A DNA stretch of 64,000 nucleotides from Chryseobacterium nakagawai (GTDB lineage: Bacteria; Bacteroidota; Bacteroidia; Flavobacteriales; Weeksellaceae). Of the stretch, positions 25,763 through 34,794 are shown piece by piece. The position numbers and the translations under genes were made by a program. The notes below the pieces were generated by a model. The model ran no database searches and was not told where the DNA came from. It was given only the letters and a program-made list of their open reading frames with translations. Location of the stretch: NCBI RefSeq assembly GCF_900637665.1, contig NZ_LR134386.1, positions 1,418,501 to 1,482,500 of the forward strand, written 5' to 3'. How positions within the stretch are numbered: position 1 is the stretch's first letter; each line of letters starts with the position of its first letter.

Positions 25763-27928
25763 TTATTGATTCATCCTGTTTCTTTCCTCTTCATTTCCAA
25801 AATTTCTATCCTTAGATTTAAGATCATTATTCCCGAATCTATAGCTCAATGAAAGCCGGAATCCTCTTGTATAATTATTGTTTCTGAAATTGGTTTCAAT
25901 GCCATTAGACTGATAGGAGATCAAAGGTCTTTGGCTGTTCAGAAGATCAGTTCCGGTAAGAGATATGGAGAACTTTTTGTCAAGACATAGTACTTTTACA
26001 GTCACATCCAAAATATTCATCGTGGAAATATGAAAGATCTGATATCTGCCCGGAAGCTGTAATCCATAATTAACACTTACTAAAATTGTTTTTTTCTTGT
26101 TAAGAATAAAGTCATTATTGCTGTATAGATAAGCATTATAGCCGTCAATAGAAGCTGTGTAAGGAACTTTGGATTTTACGTTCTGATAATTAACATTAAA
26201 TCCTGAAAAGCTGTTCCACCATTTTATAGCGCTGAAATTATAAAAGGTTGAAAAGCCAATCTGATAAGTATCTGCATAATTTATAGGAGTATTTCTGGTA
26301 ACATTGGTTTCAGGATTCAATATAGATAATGCCTGTCCGAAATCTGAAACTTTGGAAAAATACAATGAAGAAGTCCATTTTTGTCCTTTGATATAGGAGA
26401 GCTCAAGGTTATCAATAATTGAAGGTTTCAGATAAGGGTTGCCTTCAGAGTAATAAAACGGGCTGGTTCTCACAACAAACGGATTCAGGTAATCAAAATC
26501 CGGACGTCTGATCCTTCTGTTGTAATTCAGCGAAAAAGAATGATTATTGTTCGCAGTATAAGTAAGATAGGCCGTTGGAAACAATTTGATATAATCATTT
26601 TTATCGGTCTGGTTGCGGTTTTCAGAAAACCCAATTGTTTGAGTAGCTTCTGCTCGTAATCCCAGTTTAGCTTCCCACTGACTGTTGAATTTTCGGCTCA
26701 ATGAAAAATATAAAGCTTCATTATATTCCTTGTAAATAAATGTATTGGATTGATCTGTATTCAGTAGAGCCGGACCGGTTTCTTTATCGTATGCTAAAAA
26801 ATTATTATCAGTGCGGGTGAAAGAGAAACGACCACCGAAATTAAGATCTGCCCAGAGAAGTTTGGTCTCCAGATCAGCTTTTCCTGAATAGTTACGAATT
26901 TTATTCACATTTGAATTCAATGCTGAAAAATAGGAGCCGGGAAGCATCTGCATTTTGGCATTAAGTTCGCTGCCGTAGAAATCTCTTGCATCATCTTTTT
27001 TATATTCAAAAAAATCAAAATCTGTGGTAAGTACAGTTGCTGCACTGTCCATTTTTATGGTGTTAAACCAATTCAAACTATTAATATTCGGTTTGTTGGA
27101 AGATTGAGTGTCAGAAGAAATAAATGAGGCAGGCTGCGAAGTCTGATAACTTATTCTTGAAGTAAGCGGTGAACTTGAGCCAGTTTCCGAAGTGAAACTA
27201 CCCAGGTATTTTAATCCGGTTGTCCATCGGTCTGTGATTTGGTAATCTACGCCTAAACTGATCCCCAGATTTTTATTTTTACTGATCCCCTGTGTATCCA
27301 TAGACCATAATTCATTTTGGTAATACGTGTTGGTTTGAGAACTGGAGCGGAATTTTTGCTGTTCCATATATACGGAAGACTGTAGTGAAAGTTTCCCATG
27401 ATTATAATTAAACATTCCCTGCACGCTGTTTCCTGCATAAAACCTTTGGGTATAATTAGTTCCTAAACTGGCATTCCATGAATTGCTTTTGGCTGTTTTA
27501 AGTTTGATATTGATGATACCATTGTTTCCTTCCGCTTCATATTTTGCCGGTGGAGAAGTAATCACCTCAATACTTTTAATATTATCTGAAGGAATTGTTT
27601 TCAGAAAAGTAGCAACCTCACTTGCCGGAATTTTTTGAAGACGGTCATCAAGCATAATCAACACTTCACCTTTACCCACAATAGAAATTGTTTCATTTTG
27701 TACCCTTACCATCGGAGCAGATTTCAAGGCGTCCAATGCGTTGCCTCCTGTTGAAGCGGTAGAATTTTCAACATTGTAGATCAGGCGGTCCACCTTTCTT
27801 TCAATGATTTTTTTCTGCTTTTTTATCACAACAGTTTCTAAAGAGGTTTCATTGGTGGTTTCTTTTTCCTGAGCATGTATTGTGTTCAGGAATAAAAGAA
27901 GGATCGCAGGAAGAAGTAAAGTTTTCAT
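25763..27928 (-). CDS. Outer-membrane beta-barrel receptor (OMP_b-brl_3 / TonB-dependent-like)
   Basis: Outer-membrane protein of 721 residues. A signal peptide ends at IHAQ (residue 20). The plug-like region (about 30-150) contains ALDALKSAPMVRVQNETISIVGKGE and IKSIEVITSPPAKYEAEG, the hallmarks of the OMP_b-brl_3 group; the rest is aromatic-rich beta-barrel ending in SYRFG. Unlike most relatives it has no N-terminal carboxypeptidase-like repeat domain before the plug. It is divergent from a LytS/LytTR two-component system with a shared 143-base control region, which suggests that the system regulates it. The ligand is unknown. Confidence 0.8.
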   Translation of the reverse strand: MKTLLLPAILLLFLNTIHAQEKETTNETSLETVVIKKQKKIIERKVDRLIYNVENSTASTGGNALDALKSAPMVRVQNETISIVGKGEVLIMLDDRLQKIPASEVATFLKTIPSDNIKSIEVITSPPAKYEAEGNNGIINIKLKTAKSNSWNASLGTNYTQRFYAGNSVQGMFNYNHGKLSLQSSVYMEQQKFRSSSQTNTYYQNELWSMDTQGISKNKNLGISLGVDYQITDRWTTGLKYLGSFTSETGSSSPLTSRISYQTSQPASFISSDTQSSNKPNINSLNWFNTIKMDSAATVLTTDFDFFEYKKDDARDFYGSELNAKMQMLPGSYFSALNSNVNKIRNYSGKADLETKLLWADLNFGGRFSFTRTDNNFLAYDKETGPALLNTDQSNTFIYKEYNEALYFSLSRKFNSQWEAKLGLRAEATQTIGFSENRNQTDKNDYIKLFPTAYLTYTANNNHSFSLNYNRRIRRPDFDYLNPFVVRTSPFYYSEGNPYLKPSIIDNLELSYIKGQKWTSSLYFSKVSDFGQALSILNPETNVTRNTPINYADTYQIGFSTFYNFSAIKWWNSFSGFNVNYQNVKSKVPYTASIDGYNAYLYSNNDFILNKKKTILVSVNYGLQLPGRYQIFHISTMNILDVTVKVLCLDKKFSISLTGTDLLNSQRPLISYQSNGIETNFRNNNYTRGFRLSLSYRFGNNDLKSKDRNFGNEEERNRMNQ

Positions 27929-27982
27929 AGTCTTTGTCTTTATTTTTCAGCAAAACTGCAGCTTTGAGTCAGCTGAAACCAA

Positions 27983-28016
27983 TTTTATCGACGTTCCCCC
28001 GTATTTTGTCGACAAA
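27983..28016. promoter_or_regulatory. Candidate LytTR regulator operator (direct repeat at 21-bp pitch)
   Basis: TTTATCGAC at 27984-27992 and TTTGTCGAC at 28005-28013 are a 9-bp direct repeat with one mismatch, with starts 21 bp apart (two helical turns). The second copy lies in the perfect palindrome TTTGTCGACAAA (28005-28016). The 9-bp repeat with 12-bp spacer is the known pattern for LytTR-type DNA binding. It lies midway between the divergent receptor and histidine kinase genes. Confidence 0.5.
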
Positions 28017-28071
28017 CCCGGTGTGAGGCTTTTCCATAAAAACCTATTTTTACAAAAAAATAATAACCCAT

Positions 28072-29094
28072 ATGGGAAAACTATATCTGAATAAAAAGAC
28101 AGAAATTGGGCTCCACATCTTATTTTGGTTGCTGATCCTGTACTTTATGCTGATTGGTAAACCGCTTTCTTTCGAAATGCCGGAGCTGGATTTATTCCTT
28201 AAAACTTATGCTGTAGTCTTTGTACTCACCTTCTATTTTAATTATGTTGTGGTAATGCCAAGAATCTTCACAGATTTTAAATGGATAAAACTATTGTCAG
28301 GAATTATCACTACTTTTCTGTTTTTTGCATTAGTACGTTTTGTAGTAGAACAGATTATAACAGACTGGTGGCTGGGACAGGTGAATTATATAAATCCTGT
28401 GTTAGGAAGCTATCTTCTGGACAATCTTGCTTACAGCAGCAAACCGATTATTTTTAGCTCATTTTTATGGCTGATCATCCATGTGATAAGACTTTTAGAA
28501 TATAATAAAGTAATTTTGGAAGAACAGAAAAATACAGAAATCAAATTTCTTAAAGCACAGATCAATCCGCATTTTATTTTTAATACCCTCAATAATATTT
28601 ATTCAATGGTTCATTTTCAATCTCCGGAATCTCTTTCGGCTATTGAAAAACTCAGCAATATCATGCGTTTTACTACCTATGAAGCCCAGAAAGAACATAT
28701 TGCCCTATCTGAAGAACTGGATTATATAAAAGCCTATATAGAATTGGAAGAGTTAAGGCATTATGAAAATAATATCGTAAAATGGCATTCAGGAATTAAA
28801 GATGAAAAACGAAGAATAGCTCCCTACATTCTATCCCCATTGGTAGAAAATGCGTTGAAACATGGAACCTATTCTGAGCAAAACCCAATTGAAATCAGTA
28901 TCATTACCGATGAAAAGAGTCTGAATTTTGAAGTCATCAATTCTATAGGAAATAAAAAAACAGATAAACTGGGGGGCATTGGACTTGATAATCTTAAAAA
29001 CAGATTAGATATGCTGTATCACGGTAGATATACATTGGAAACCATCCGAATTGAAAATACATTTAAAGCATCCATACAAATTCAACTTTCATGA
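28072..29094 (+). CDS. Sensor histidine kinase, LytS/YehU (HisKA_7TM-like) family
   Basis: Inner-membrane sensor kinase of 340 residues. Four hydrophobic segments lie in residues about 12-140. The His_kinase domain begins with LKAQINPHFIFNTLNNIYSM (phospho-accepting His near residue 167), followed by an ATPase domain with SPLVENALKHG and GGIGLDNLKNRL. It overlaps the response regulator gene by four bases (ATGA), so they are coupled. No extracellular sensor domain is seen, so the signal is probably sensed within the membrane. Confidence 0.9.
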   Translation: MGKLYLNKKTEIGLHILFWLLILYFMLIGKPLSFEMPELDLFLKTYAVVFVLTFYFNYVVVMPRIFTDFKWIKLLSGIITTFLFFALVRFVVEQIITDWWLGQVNYINPVLGSYLLDNLAYSSKPIIFSSFLWLIIHVIRLLEYNKVILEEQKNTEIKFLKAQINPHFIFNTLNNIYSMVHFQSPESLSAIEKLSNIMRFTTYEAQKEHIALSEELDYIKAYIELEELRHYENNIVKWHSGIKDEKRRIAPYILSPLVENALKHGTYSEQNPIEISIITDEKSLNFEVINSIGNKKTDKLGGIGLDNLKNRLDMLYHGRYTLETIRIENTFKASIQIQLS

Positions 29095-29795
29095 AACAAA
29101 AGATCAATTGTATTATCCTTGATGATGAACCCTTTGCAGTAAGGCTTTTGAATGATTATGCCTTAAAAACTGATCTGTTGAATATCATATATGCCGGAAG
29201 CGATGTGTATGAAGTGATGAAATTACTAGGTTCAGAAAGTATAGATCTTATCTTTATTGATATTCAGATGCCTGAGCTGACGGGTATTGAAATGATGAAG
29301 ATGTTCAATAAAAACCATAATTTCATTGTAACCACTGCGTATGCTGAATATGCTTTGGAGGCTTTTGATTTTCATGTAGTCGATTTTTTGCTGAAACCTA
29401 TTACTTTTAACCGCTTTTATCAAGGGGTACAGAAATTTATACAATGGCAGCAGGCTTTTATTCCTGAACCACAAACAGAACACCTTTTTGTACGGGCAGA
29501 CCGGAAGTATTACAAAATTGCTTTTGATGAGGTCATTTATATTGAAGGGTTAAAAGATTATATCAGAATTCACACGATCAATGATAAAGTGATGGTATTG
29601 GAAAATATGAAAGATATTCTAGAGAAACTCCCGGAAAACAGATTTATGCGAATTCACAGGTCTTACATTATTGCTACCGATAAAATCAAAGTTGTCGATG
29701 GAAACCGGATTCAAATGAGAAACCAGGACTTTGTGACAGTAGGAGAAACCTACCGAAAACCTTTCTCAGAATGGATTGAAAGTAGTGGAAGGTAA
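29091..29795 (+). CDS. LytTR-type response regulator
   Basis: DNA-binding response regulator of 234 residues. The receiver domain (1-120) has the acidic pair DDE at 11-13, phospho-acceptor Asp57 in LIFIDIQMPELTG and Lys near 103 in FLLKPI. The LytTR domain (about 134-232) shows FVRADRKYYKI, EDYIRIH-like residues (LKDYIRIH) and RIHRSYII. It is translationally coupled to the kinase gene. The direct repeat at 27,983 is a candidate binding site. Confidence 0.93.
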   Translation: MKQKINCIILDDEPFAVRLLNDYALKTDLLNIIYAGSDVYEVMKLLGSESIDLIFIDIQMPELTGIEMMKMFNKNHNFIVTTAYAEYALEAFDFHVVDFLLKPITFNRFYQGVQKFIQWQQAFIPEPQTEHLFVRADRKYYKIAFDEVIYIEGLKDYIRIHTINDKVMVLENMKDILEKLPENRFMRIHRSYIIATDKIKVVDGNRIQMRNQDFVTVGETYRKPFSEWIESSGR

Positions 29796-29885
29796 GAAGA
29801 TTGAATACTTGTTCACTACTTTGGTAAGTAGGTTGTATTTCTTAATCGACCTAGGAATTAGGAGCGTTAAGAAAATTTCAATATA

Positions 29886-29999
29886 ATCCGCTAAAAAATT
29901 TCCACTGTCTGAGCATGGCTGGTCCATTGAATCGAATATGTATTAAATGATCCATGCGAGTTTGGGAATTTTAGGAGTATATTTAAATTTTTAGCGGAT
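29886..29999. repeat. 114-bp element bounded by ATCCGCTAAAAAATTT inverted repeats
   Basis: ATCCGCTAAAAAATTT at 29886-29901 and AAATTTTTAGCGGAT at 29985-29999 are inverted repeats differing by one base. Inner inverted words GCATGG (29913-29918) and CCATGC (29952-29957) continue the symmetry. It has no coding potential and looks like a small non-autonomous repeat. Confidence 0.5.
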
Positions 30000-30020
30000 G
30001 ATTCCAGTCTTGAACTTTTG

Positions 30021-30048
30021 TATACTTTTGTTTCAAGACAAAAGTATA
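30021..30048. repeat. Hairpin TATACTTTTGT / ACAAAAGTATA
   Basis: A perfect 11-bp stem (30021-30031, 30038-30048) with loop TTCAAG. The sequence also carries AACTTTTG just before. There is no T-run on the plus strand, so it is taken as a dispersed hairpin rather than a terminator. Confidence 0.5.
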
Positions 30049-30070
30049 ACAAGAAAAAATAGTAAGAACC

Positions 30071-31003
30071 TTATTTACAATGTTTCAAGATCCAATCATA
30101 AATTTCACTCAGCACCTGTTCCCGTATTTCCTCATTTAAAATCTCATGGCGCATCTCCGGATAGATCTTTGTCTCCACATCCTGAAACCCATCACTTTTT
30201 AAATTATTGATGGTAAGTGTAACTCCTTTACCAAAATCACCAATCGGATCATTCTGGCCGCTTACAAACAGAAAAGGAAATGATGATGAAATAGAAGCCG
30301 CCCAATTTCTTGCTGTTGCTCTTTTATAAACTGTAAATAAAGTATAAAAAGCATTGTGAGTGAAAGGAATTCCGCACAATTCATCCTGTTCAAAAGCCGT
30401 TCTGTTTTTAGGATTAATGCTGAGCCAGCTTGTATCGCCAAAGTCTTTATCTTTCTTAAAATGTTTATTGTTAACTTTCGTGAAAACAGAATTTAAAAAA
30501 GTACGATGCTTTGGAGCTATAGCATTGGCTAAGAATAAATATCCTCTTAATAGATCAATTCCTGGCAATGGTCCACCGGTTCCGGTAATAATAGCTCCTG
30601 CAAATTTATGACCAGCCTTTTGAAGCAGACAGCGGGTAATAAAAGATCCCATGGAATGCCCCAAAATAAAGTGCGGAACATCCGGATATTGTGCTGCAAG
30701 ATGATCTGCCATCATTTCTGCATCAGCAATTAATCTTTCATCCGGTTTATTAAGCTGGAAGAAACCAATCTCGTTTTTATCTTTTGCAGATTTTCCGTGG
30801 CCAAGATGGTCATAAGTAAGGACAGCAATGCCATGATTGGCAAAATACTCTGCTATTTCCGAATATCTTCCGCTGTGTTCCTGCATGCCATGAACGATGA
30901 GGAGGGTGGCTTTTGCTGTTTGTGGAGTGAACAGGGTGTGGAACAACCTTGAGTCTTTGTTGAAATTGGAGGGAAGGTATGAAGATTTCTGAGACACAGT
31001 CAT
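30071..31003 (-). CDS. Alpha/beta hydrolase, monoacylglycerol lipase-like
   Basis: Predicted cytosolic serine hydrolase of 310 residues. The oxyanion-hole segment LIVHGMQEHSGRY lies near 35, HLGHGKS near 66, and the nucleophile Ser117 is in GHSMG. The catalytic Asp is in SGQNDPIGD and His in EMRHEILNE near the C terminus. The HGMxEHS/RY pattern fits serine-aminopeptidase S33/monoglyceride lipase members. It lies downstream of a secreted protein gene on the same strand with 20 bases between them. Confidence 0.87.
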   Translation of the reverse strand: MTVSQKSSYLPSNFNKDSRLFHTLFTPQTAKATLLIVHGMQEHSGRYSEIAEYFANHGIAVLTYDHLGHGKSAKDKNEIGFFQLNKPDERLIADAEMMADHLAAQYPDVPHFILGHSMGSFITRCLLQKAGHKFAGAIITGTGGPLPGIDLLRGYLFLANAIAPKHRTFLNSVFTKVNNKHFKKDKDFGDTSWLSINPKNRTAFEQDELCGIPFTHNAFYTLFTVYKRATARNWAASISSSFPFLFVSGQNDPIGDFGKGVTLTINNLKSDGFQDVETKIYPEMRHEILNEEIREQVLSEIYDWILKHCK

Positions 31004-31023
31004 AGGAGTGTTTAAATGTTATG

Positions 31024-31614
31024 CTATTTTATCTTGATGTCAGGAAGTTTATAGTTTCCTACAGCTTCAATCAATTGAGTGGGATTAGCTTTCAGGTTTT
31101 TAAAAAAATGATCCATATTTTCTTTATATCCTCTTTGACTCATTGCAAAAAGCAGAAGCCCATTATTTGTACTATTAGTAATGAGTTTATAGCGATAGAT
31201 ATTCCTTTCTGCAATTAAGATTTCCTTTCCATCTTTCGAATTTTCACTAATCAGAAAGTCTAAAATATATTCTCCATTATTTTCAAGGACTTGATAATTA
31301 ACAATCGGGTTGATTTTTTTCATCTCATCAAGTTCAGTTATTTTGTGGTCAATAACTTCCTTAAGATTGAAGTTTCCTTTTATAAAATCAATCAAGATCA
31401 TGCTGTTATACTTATTGATGTTTTCCTTTGATTCTATATATTCTTGTTTGAAGTAAACATCATTAGGGTGTGAGCTCCAAACCAGATTATAAGCCTTTTT
31501 TTCTATATTGATAGGACCAGGTATCCCTAAGTATTCCTCTGCTTTATTCTTATTTTGGGCTTTTAAATAAAACATAGGGGTAAGCAGAAATAAGAATAGG
31601 ATTTTAAATTTCAT
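31024..31614 (-). CDS. Secreted protein of unknown function
   Basis: Protein of 196 residues with a signal peptide ending at YLKAQ (residue about 19) and no lipobox or membrane segment. The mature part is a mixed alpha/beta sequence rich in asparagine, lysine and isoleucine; no domain is recognised. It is co-directional with the lipase gene (20-base gap) and may be expressed with it. I do not infer a function. Confidence 0.65.
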   Translation of the reverse strand: MKFKILFLFLLTPMFYLKAQNKNKAEEYLGIPGPINIEKKAYNLVWSSHPNDVYFKQEYIESKENINKYNSMILIDFIKGNFNLKEVIDHKITELDEMKKINPIVNYQVLENNGEYILDFLISENSKDGKEILIAERNIYRYKLITNSTNNGLLLFAMSQRGYKENMDHFFKNLKANPTQLIEAVGNYKLPDIKIK

Positions 31615-31800
31615 GTATATAATTTATGATATAGTAAATATAAGCCATTTGCAATAAACATAAAAATGGGATTTATTTTCCGAATTGAGCATCTTATTAT
31701 TTCTCTTTAATAACCTCTGTTAATTAAGAAGTACTTATACTTATGTAAGGTTTTCAACCTCATAATTTTCACCCCACCTAAAAATAAATATCCCCTATAA

Positions 31801-31832
31801 TTTGGCAGTCATTTTTTTTAAAAGTAATTTTG
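31801..31832 (+). promoter_or_regulatory. Promoter of purA
   Basis: TTTG at 31801-31804, a 20-base spacer, TAATTTTG at 31825-31832. Both elements match the consensus and the ATG lies 26 bases downstream. Confidence 0.75.
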
Positions 31833-31858
31833 CACGAATCTTAAAACAAAAGTAAAAT

Positions 31859-33145
31859 ATGTCAACTTATGTAGTTGTAGGTCTTCAGTATGGAGATGAA
31901 GGTAAAGGTAAAATCACGGATGTTTTATCAGCAAAATCGGACTATGTAGTACGTTTCCAAGGAGGAGATAACGCTGGTCACACGGTATATGTTGGTGAAG
32001 AAAAATTCGTTCTGCACCTTCTTCCTTCAGGAGTTCTTCAATGCAAAGGGAAATGTATCATTGCAAACGGAGTAGTGGTAAACCCTAAGTCTTTTATTAG
32101 AGAAGTTGGTCAGATCGAGAGCAAAAACTTGAGAACAGATCACATTTTTATCAGCAGAAGAGCGCATGTCATCATGCCTTACCACATCCTTTTGGATACT
32201 TACCGTGAAGAGGAACACGGCGGAACTCAGATCGGAACAACCAAAAAAGGAATCGGGCCTTGTTATGAAGATAAAATCGCAAGAGTCGGAATCAGAATGG
32301 TTGACCTATTAAACCCAGAAATTTTAAGAGATAAGATTGAGAAAAACTTAAAAGTAAAGAATTCTCTTTTTGAAAAATATTACGGAAAACCAACTTTAGA
32401 TGTTGAAGAAATCTATAACGAATATTTAGAAATCGGAAAACAACTTCAGGATAGAATCGTTGATACTGAATTAGAGCTAAACGAAGCGATCAGAGACGGT
32501 AAAAACGTTTTATTTGAAGGAGCACAAGCATTAATGCTTGATATCGACTTCGGTACTTATCCATACGTAACTTCATCTTCACCATCTACAGGAGGAGTTT
32601 GTTCAGGAGCTGGAGTGCCACCAACATCACTTCAAAACCTGATCGGGGTAGCAAAAGCATACTGTACAAGAGTAGGTAACGGACCTTTCCCATCTGAATT
32701 GGATAACGAATTAGGTGAAAAGATCAGACAGATCGGTGGTGAATTCGGAGCAACTACAGGGAGACCAAGAAGAACAGGTTGGTTAGATCTTGTTTCTTTA
32801 AAGCACGCTTGTATGATTAACGGAATCAATAACCTTGTCATTACTAAACTAGACGTCCTTACAGGAATTGAAAACCTTAAAATCGTTACGCATTACAAAA
32901 CTGAAGACGGAAAAATTATCGATTACTTTACTTCGTCAACAGAGAAATTATACAACTATGAGCCAATCTACCAGGATTTACCAGGTTGGGAGGAAGATAT
33001 CACAAAAGCAAGAAGCTATGATGAACTTCCTGATAACGCTCAGAAATACATCGAGTTTATCGAAAAATATTTAGGAATTAACGTGTATTTAGTTTCTGTA
33101 GGTCCTGAAAGAAGTCAGAACATCATCAGAAAAGAACTATTCTAA
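31859..33145 (+). CDS. purA: Adenylosuccinate synthetase
   Basis: Purine-pathway enzyme of 428 residues that forms adenylosuccinate from IMP, aspartate and GTP. The N-terminal GTP-binding QYGDEGKGK (residues 9-17), the catalytic NAGHTVY (near 38), the signature GTTKKGIGPCYEDK (near 127) and TTGRPRRTGWLD (near 300) are all present. The length matches the family. It has its own promoter and terminator. Codons are strongly AT-biased like its neighbours. Confidence 0.97.
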   Translation: MSTYVVVGLQYGDEGKGKITDVLSAKSDYVVRFQGGDNAGHTVYVGEEKFVLHLLPSGVLQCKGKCIIANGVVVNPKSFIREVGQIESKNLRTDHIFISRRAHVIMPYHILLDTYREEEHGGTQIGTTKKGIGPCYEDKIARVGIRMVDLLNPEILRDKIEKNLKVKNSLFEKYYGKPTLDVEEIYNEYLEIGKQLQDRIVDTELELNEAIRDGKNVLFEGAQALMLDIDFGTYPYVTSSSPSTGGVCSGAGVPPTSLQNLIGVAKAYCTRVGNGPFPSELDNELGEKIRQIGGEFGATTGRPRRTGWLDLVSLKHACMINGINNLVITKLDVLTGIENLKIVTHYKTEDGKIIDYFTSSTEKLYNYEPIYQDLPGWEEDITKARSYDELPDNAQKYIEFIEKYLGINVYLVSVGPERSQNIIRKELF

Positions 33146-33167
33146 TTTTCTTAGAACATACATAACA

Positions 33168-33199
33168 AGAGACTGTCAGATTTGATGGTCTCTTTTTTT
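33168..33199 (+). terminator. Terminator after purA
   Basis: Stem AGAGACTGTCA / TGATGGTCTCT with two wobble pairs and loop GATT, followed by TTTTTTT. Confidence 0.8.
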
Positions 33200-33298
33200 G
33201 TTTCATGTCAGGGGTTTAAACCTTGGCATGGATAATCATATATTCTCAAAATGTTGATGTTATTGAAAACCCTTATATTTAATCTTATATATAATCAG

Positions 33299-33589
33299 AT
33301 GGAAAACAATAAATTACCTCAATCTACCATGAACAATATTGTAATTAGCGTATACTTTACCATTGCATATGCTGTTTTACTAAGTGTTTATTTAGGATTT
33401 CCAATAAATATCCGCAGTAATTTTCTTCTGATGTTATTTGTTGTTTGTAGCTTACTGTTTAGTGTTGCCGCTATATATTTTGCTGCCAAAAGTTATAAAA
33501 AAGCAAAGATCAGTTCAGTGATTCTCATTATTATTAATGCTGTGGCGTTGTTAATACCATTAATAATGTTACTGATGATTTTTACATAA
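33299..33589 (+). CDS. Small membrane protein of unknown function
   Basis: Protein of 96 residues with three hydrophobic segments (about 16-33, 40-62, 70-94) separated by short polar turns, so an inner-membrane protein. I start it at the ATG of MENNKLPQS; the longer frame from 33251 passes through an AT-rich promoter-like stretch. It has no recognised domain. It stands between purA and the tonB-like gene with no operon partner. Confidence 0.5.
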   Translation: MENNKLPQSTMNNIVISVYFTIAYAVLLSVYLGFPINIRSNFLLMLFVVCSLLFSVAAIYFAAKSYKKAKISSVILIIINAVALLIPLIMLLMIFT

Positions 33590-33785
33590 TTCAATACTTC
33601 GATGGATTTTAGGGATATATTTTCAATATTTGAAATGTTAAATTTTAAACATTTTCATAAAATTTTATAATATTATGTTGTTTTGGTAAAATTCTGGCAG
33701 ATCTTTTGATATTGAAACATTGCTTATCGATAAGAACTAATAAAACTAATAATCACATTTTTTAACAGTTTAAATAATAATAGTG

Positions 33786-34631
33786 ATGAAACGCCAGAAT
33801 CAAAACGAGGAATTTCGCTTCAACGAAGTTCTTTTTGAGCACCGAAACAAAGAATACGGTGCCTATGTATTAAGAAACGAATCAGATAGAATATTAACCA
33901 AAGCACTTTTTATAGGAGTAAGCCTAATGGCTGCAGTTTCCATTACACCAGCTGTAATTTCTGCTTTAAAAGGGCCAAGTATTACAGAGAAAATTATTGC
34001 TTGTGATTTTGGTCCAATAGATATTAAAAATGTGGATACACCAGAAGTAATCCCACCAATTGAAACCATAAAACCAGCCACTGCTCCGGATACAAAAACA
34101 TTTGACAGTACAGTTCCTACACCCTCAAGAAATGCTCCGGATAATGTGAAAAAGGACCCTATTCCTGATGATGCTGTAGCGGGCTTTAAGGATAATTTTA
34201 AAGGCGATGTGGTAGCTCCGAATACACATGTGCCAACAACGGCGCCTGTGGGACCGGTAATCAATACGCCACCGCCTGTAATTCAGGAAGTTGTGGATAA
34301 AAGTAAAATTGTAGAGTCAGGAGAACTTGGCGTAGAAGCCAGTTTTAAAGGCGGAATAGATTCTTTCAGAAATAAAGTCATGAAAAATTTCGATGGTTCA
34401 GGAGTTGAATCAGAAGATATAGTAAAAACTACGGTTACATTCATTGTAGAGATGGATGGAACAATTTCAGGGGTAAAAGCTAACGGAACCAATGCCGATT
34501 TTAATAATGAGGCAATCAGAACAGTGAAGTCAATTTCAAACAAAGGAACCTGGATTCCTGCCAAAAACAAAAAGGGCGAATTTGTGAGAAGCTACTTCAA
34601 ATTTCCAATCTCCATGAAGTTTGATAATTAA
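33786..34631 (+). CDS. TonB family energy transducer
   Basis: Inner-membrane anchored protein of 281 residues that transmits proton-motive force to outer-membrane receptors. The N terminus FEHRNKEYGAYVLRNE is typical of flavobacterial TonB; one membrane helix lies at about 40-62. A proline-rich periplasmic region follows (about 85-180), then the TonB C-terminal domain (about 195-281, VTFIVEMDGTISGVKANG). ATG at 33786 is used; a GTG one codon earlier is possible. No ExbB/ExbD is present in the window. It may serve the TonB-dependent receptors encoded here. Confidence 0.88.
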   Translation: MKRQNQNEEFRFNEVLFEHRNKEYGAYVLRNESDRILTKALFIGVSLMAAVSITPAVISALKGPSITEKIIACDFGPIDIKNVDTPEVIPPIETIKPATAPDTKTFDSTVPTPSRNAPDNVKKDPIPDDAVAGFKDNFKGDVVAPNTHVPTTAPVGPVINTPPPVIQEVVDKSKIVESGELGVEASFKGGIDSFRNKVMKNFDGSGVESEDIVKTTVTFIVEMDGTISGVKANGTNADFNNEAIRTVKSISNKGTWIPAKNKKGEFVRSYFKFPISMKFDN

Positions 34632-34768
34632 TATCAAAAATCAATTTTTAATAGTTATCCACAAAGATTTTTTTTTGTGGATAATTTTTTTTATACTTAA
34701 ATTGCTTATTAACAATATTTTAACTCTATTTTGATTTTCTCTATCTATCGGGAGCAAAGAAAAAAGTG

Positions 34769-34776
34769 TATTTTTG
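34769..34776 (+). promoter_or_regulatory. -7 element TATTTTTG of parA
   Basis: TATTTTTG fits TAnnTTTG and lies 18 bases before the ATG at 34795. It overlaps the TTG at 34774, which excludes that start. Confidence 0.55.
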
Positions 34777-34794
34777 AAACTTAAAGTTCTAATA

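Noticed and set aside
33863..34570. Antisense frames of 133 and 95 codons opposite the TonB gene
   Set aside because: They reflect the proline/threonine-rich codons on the other strand; no promoter or homology pattern.
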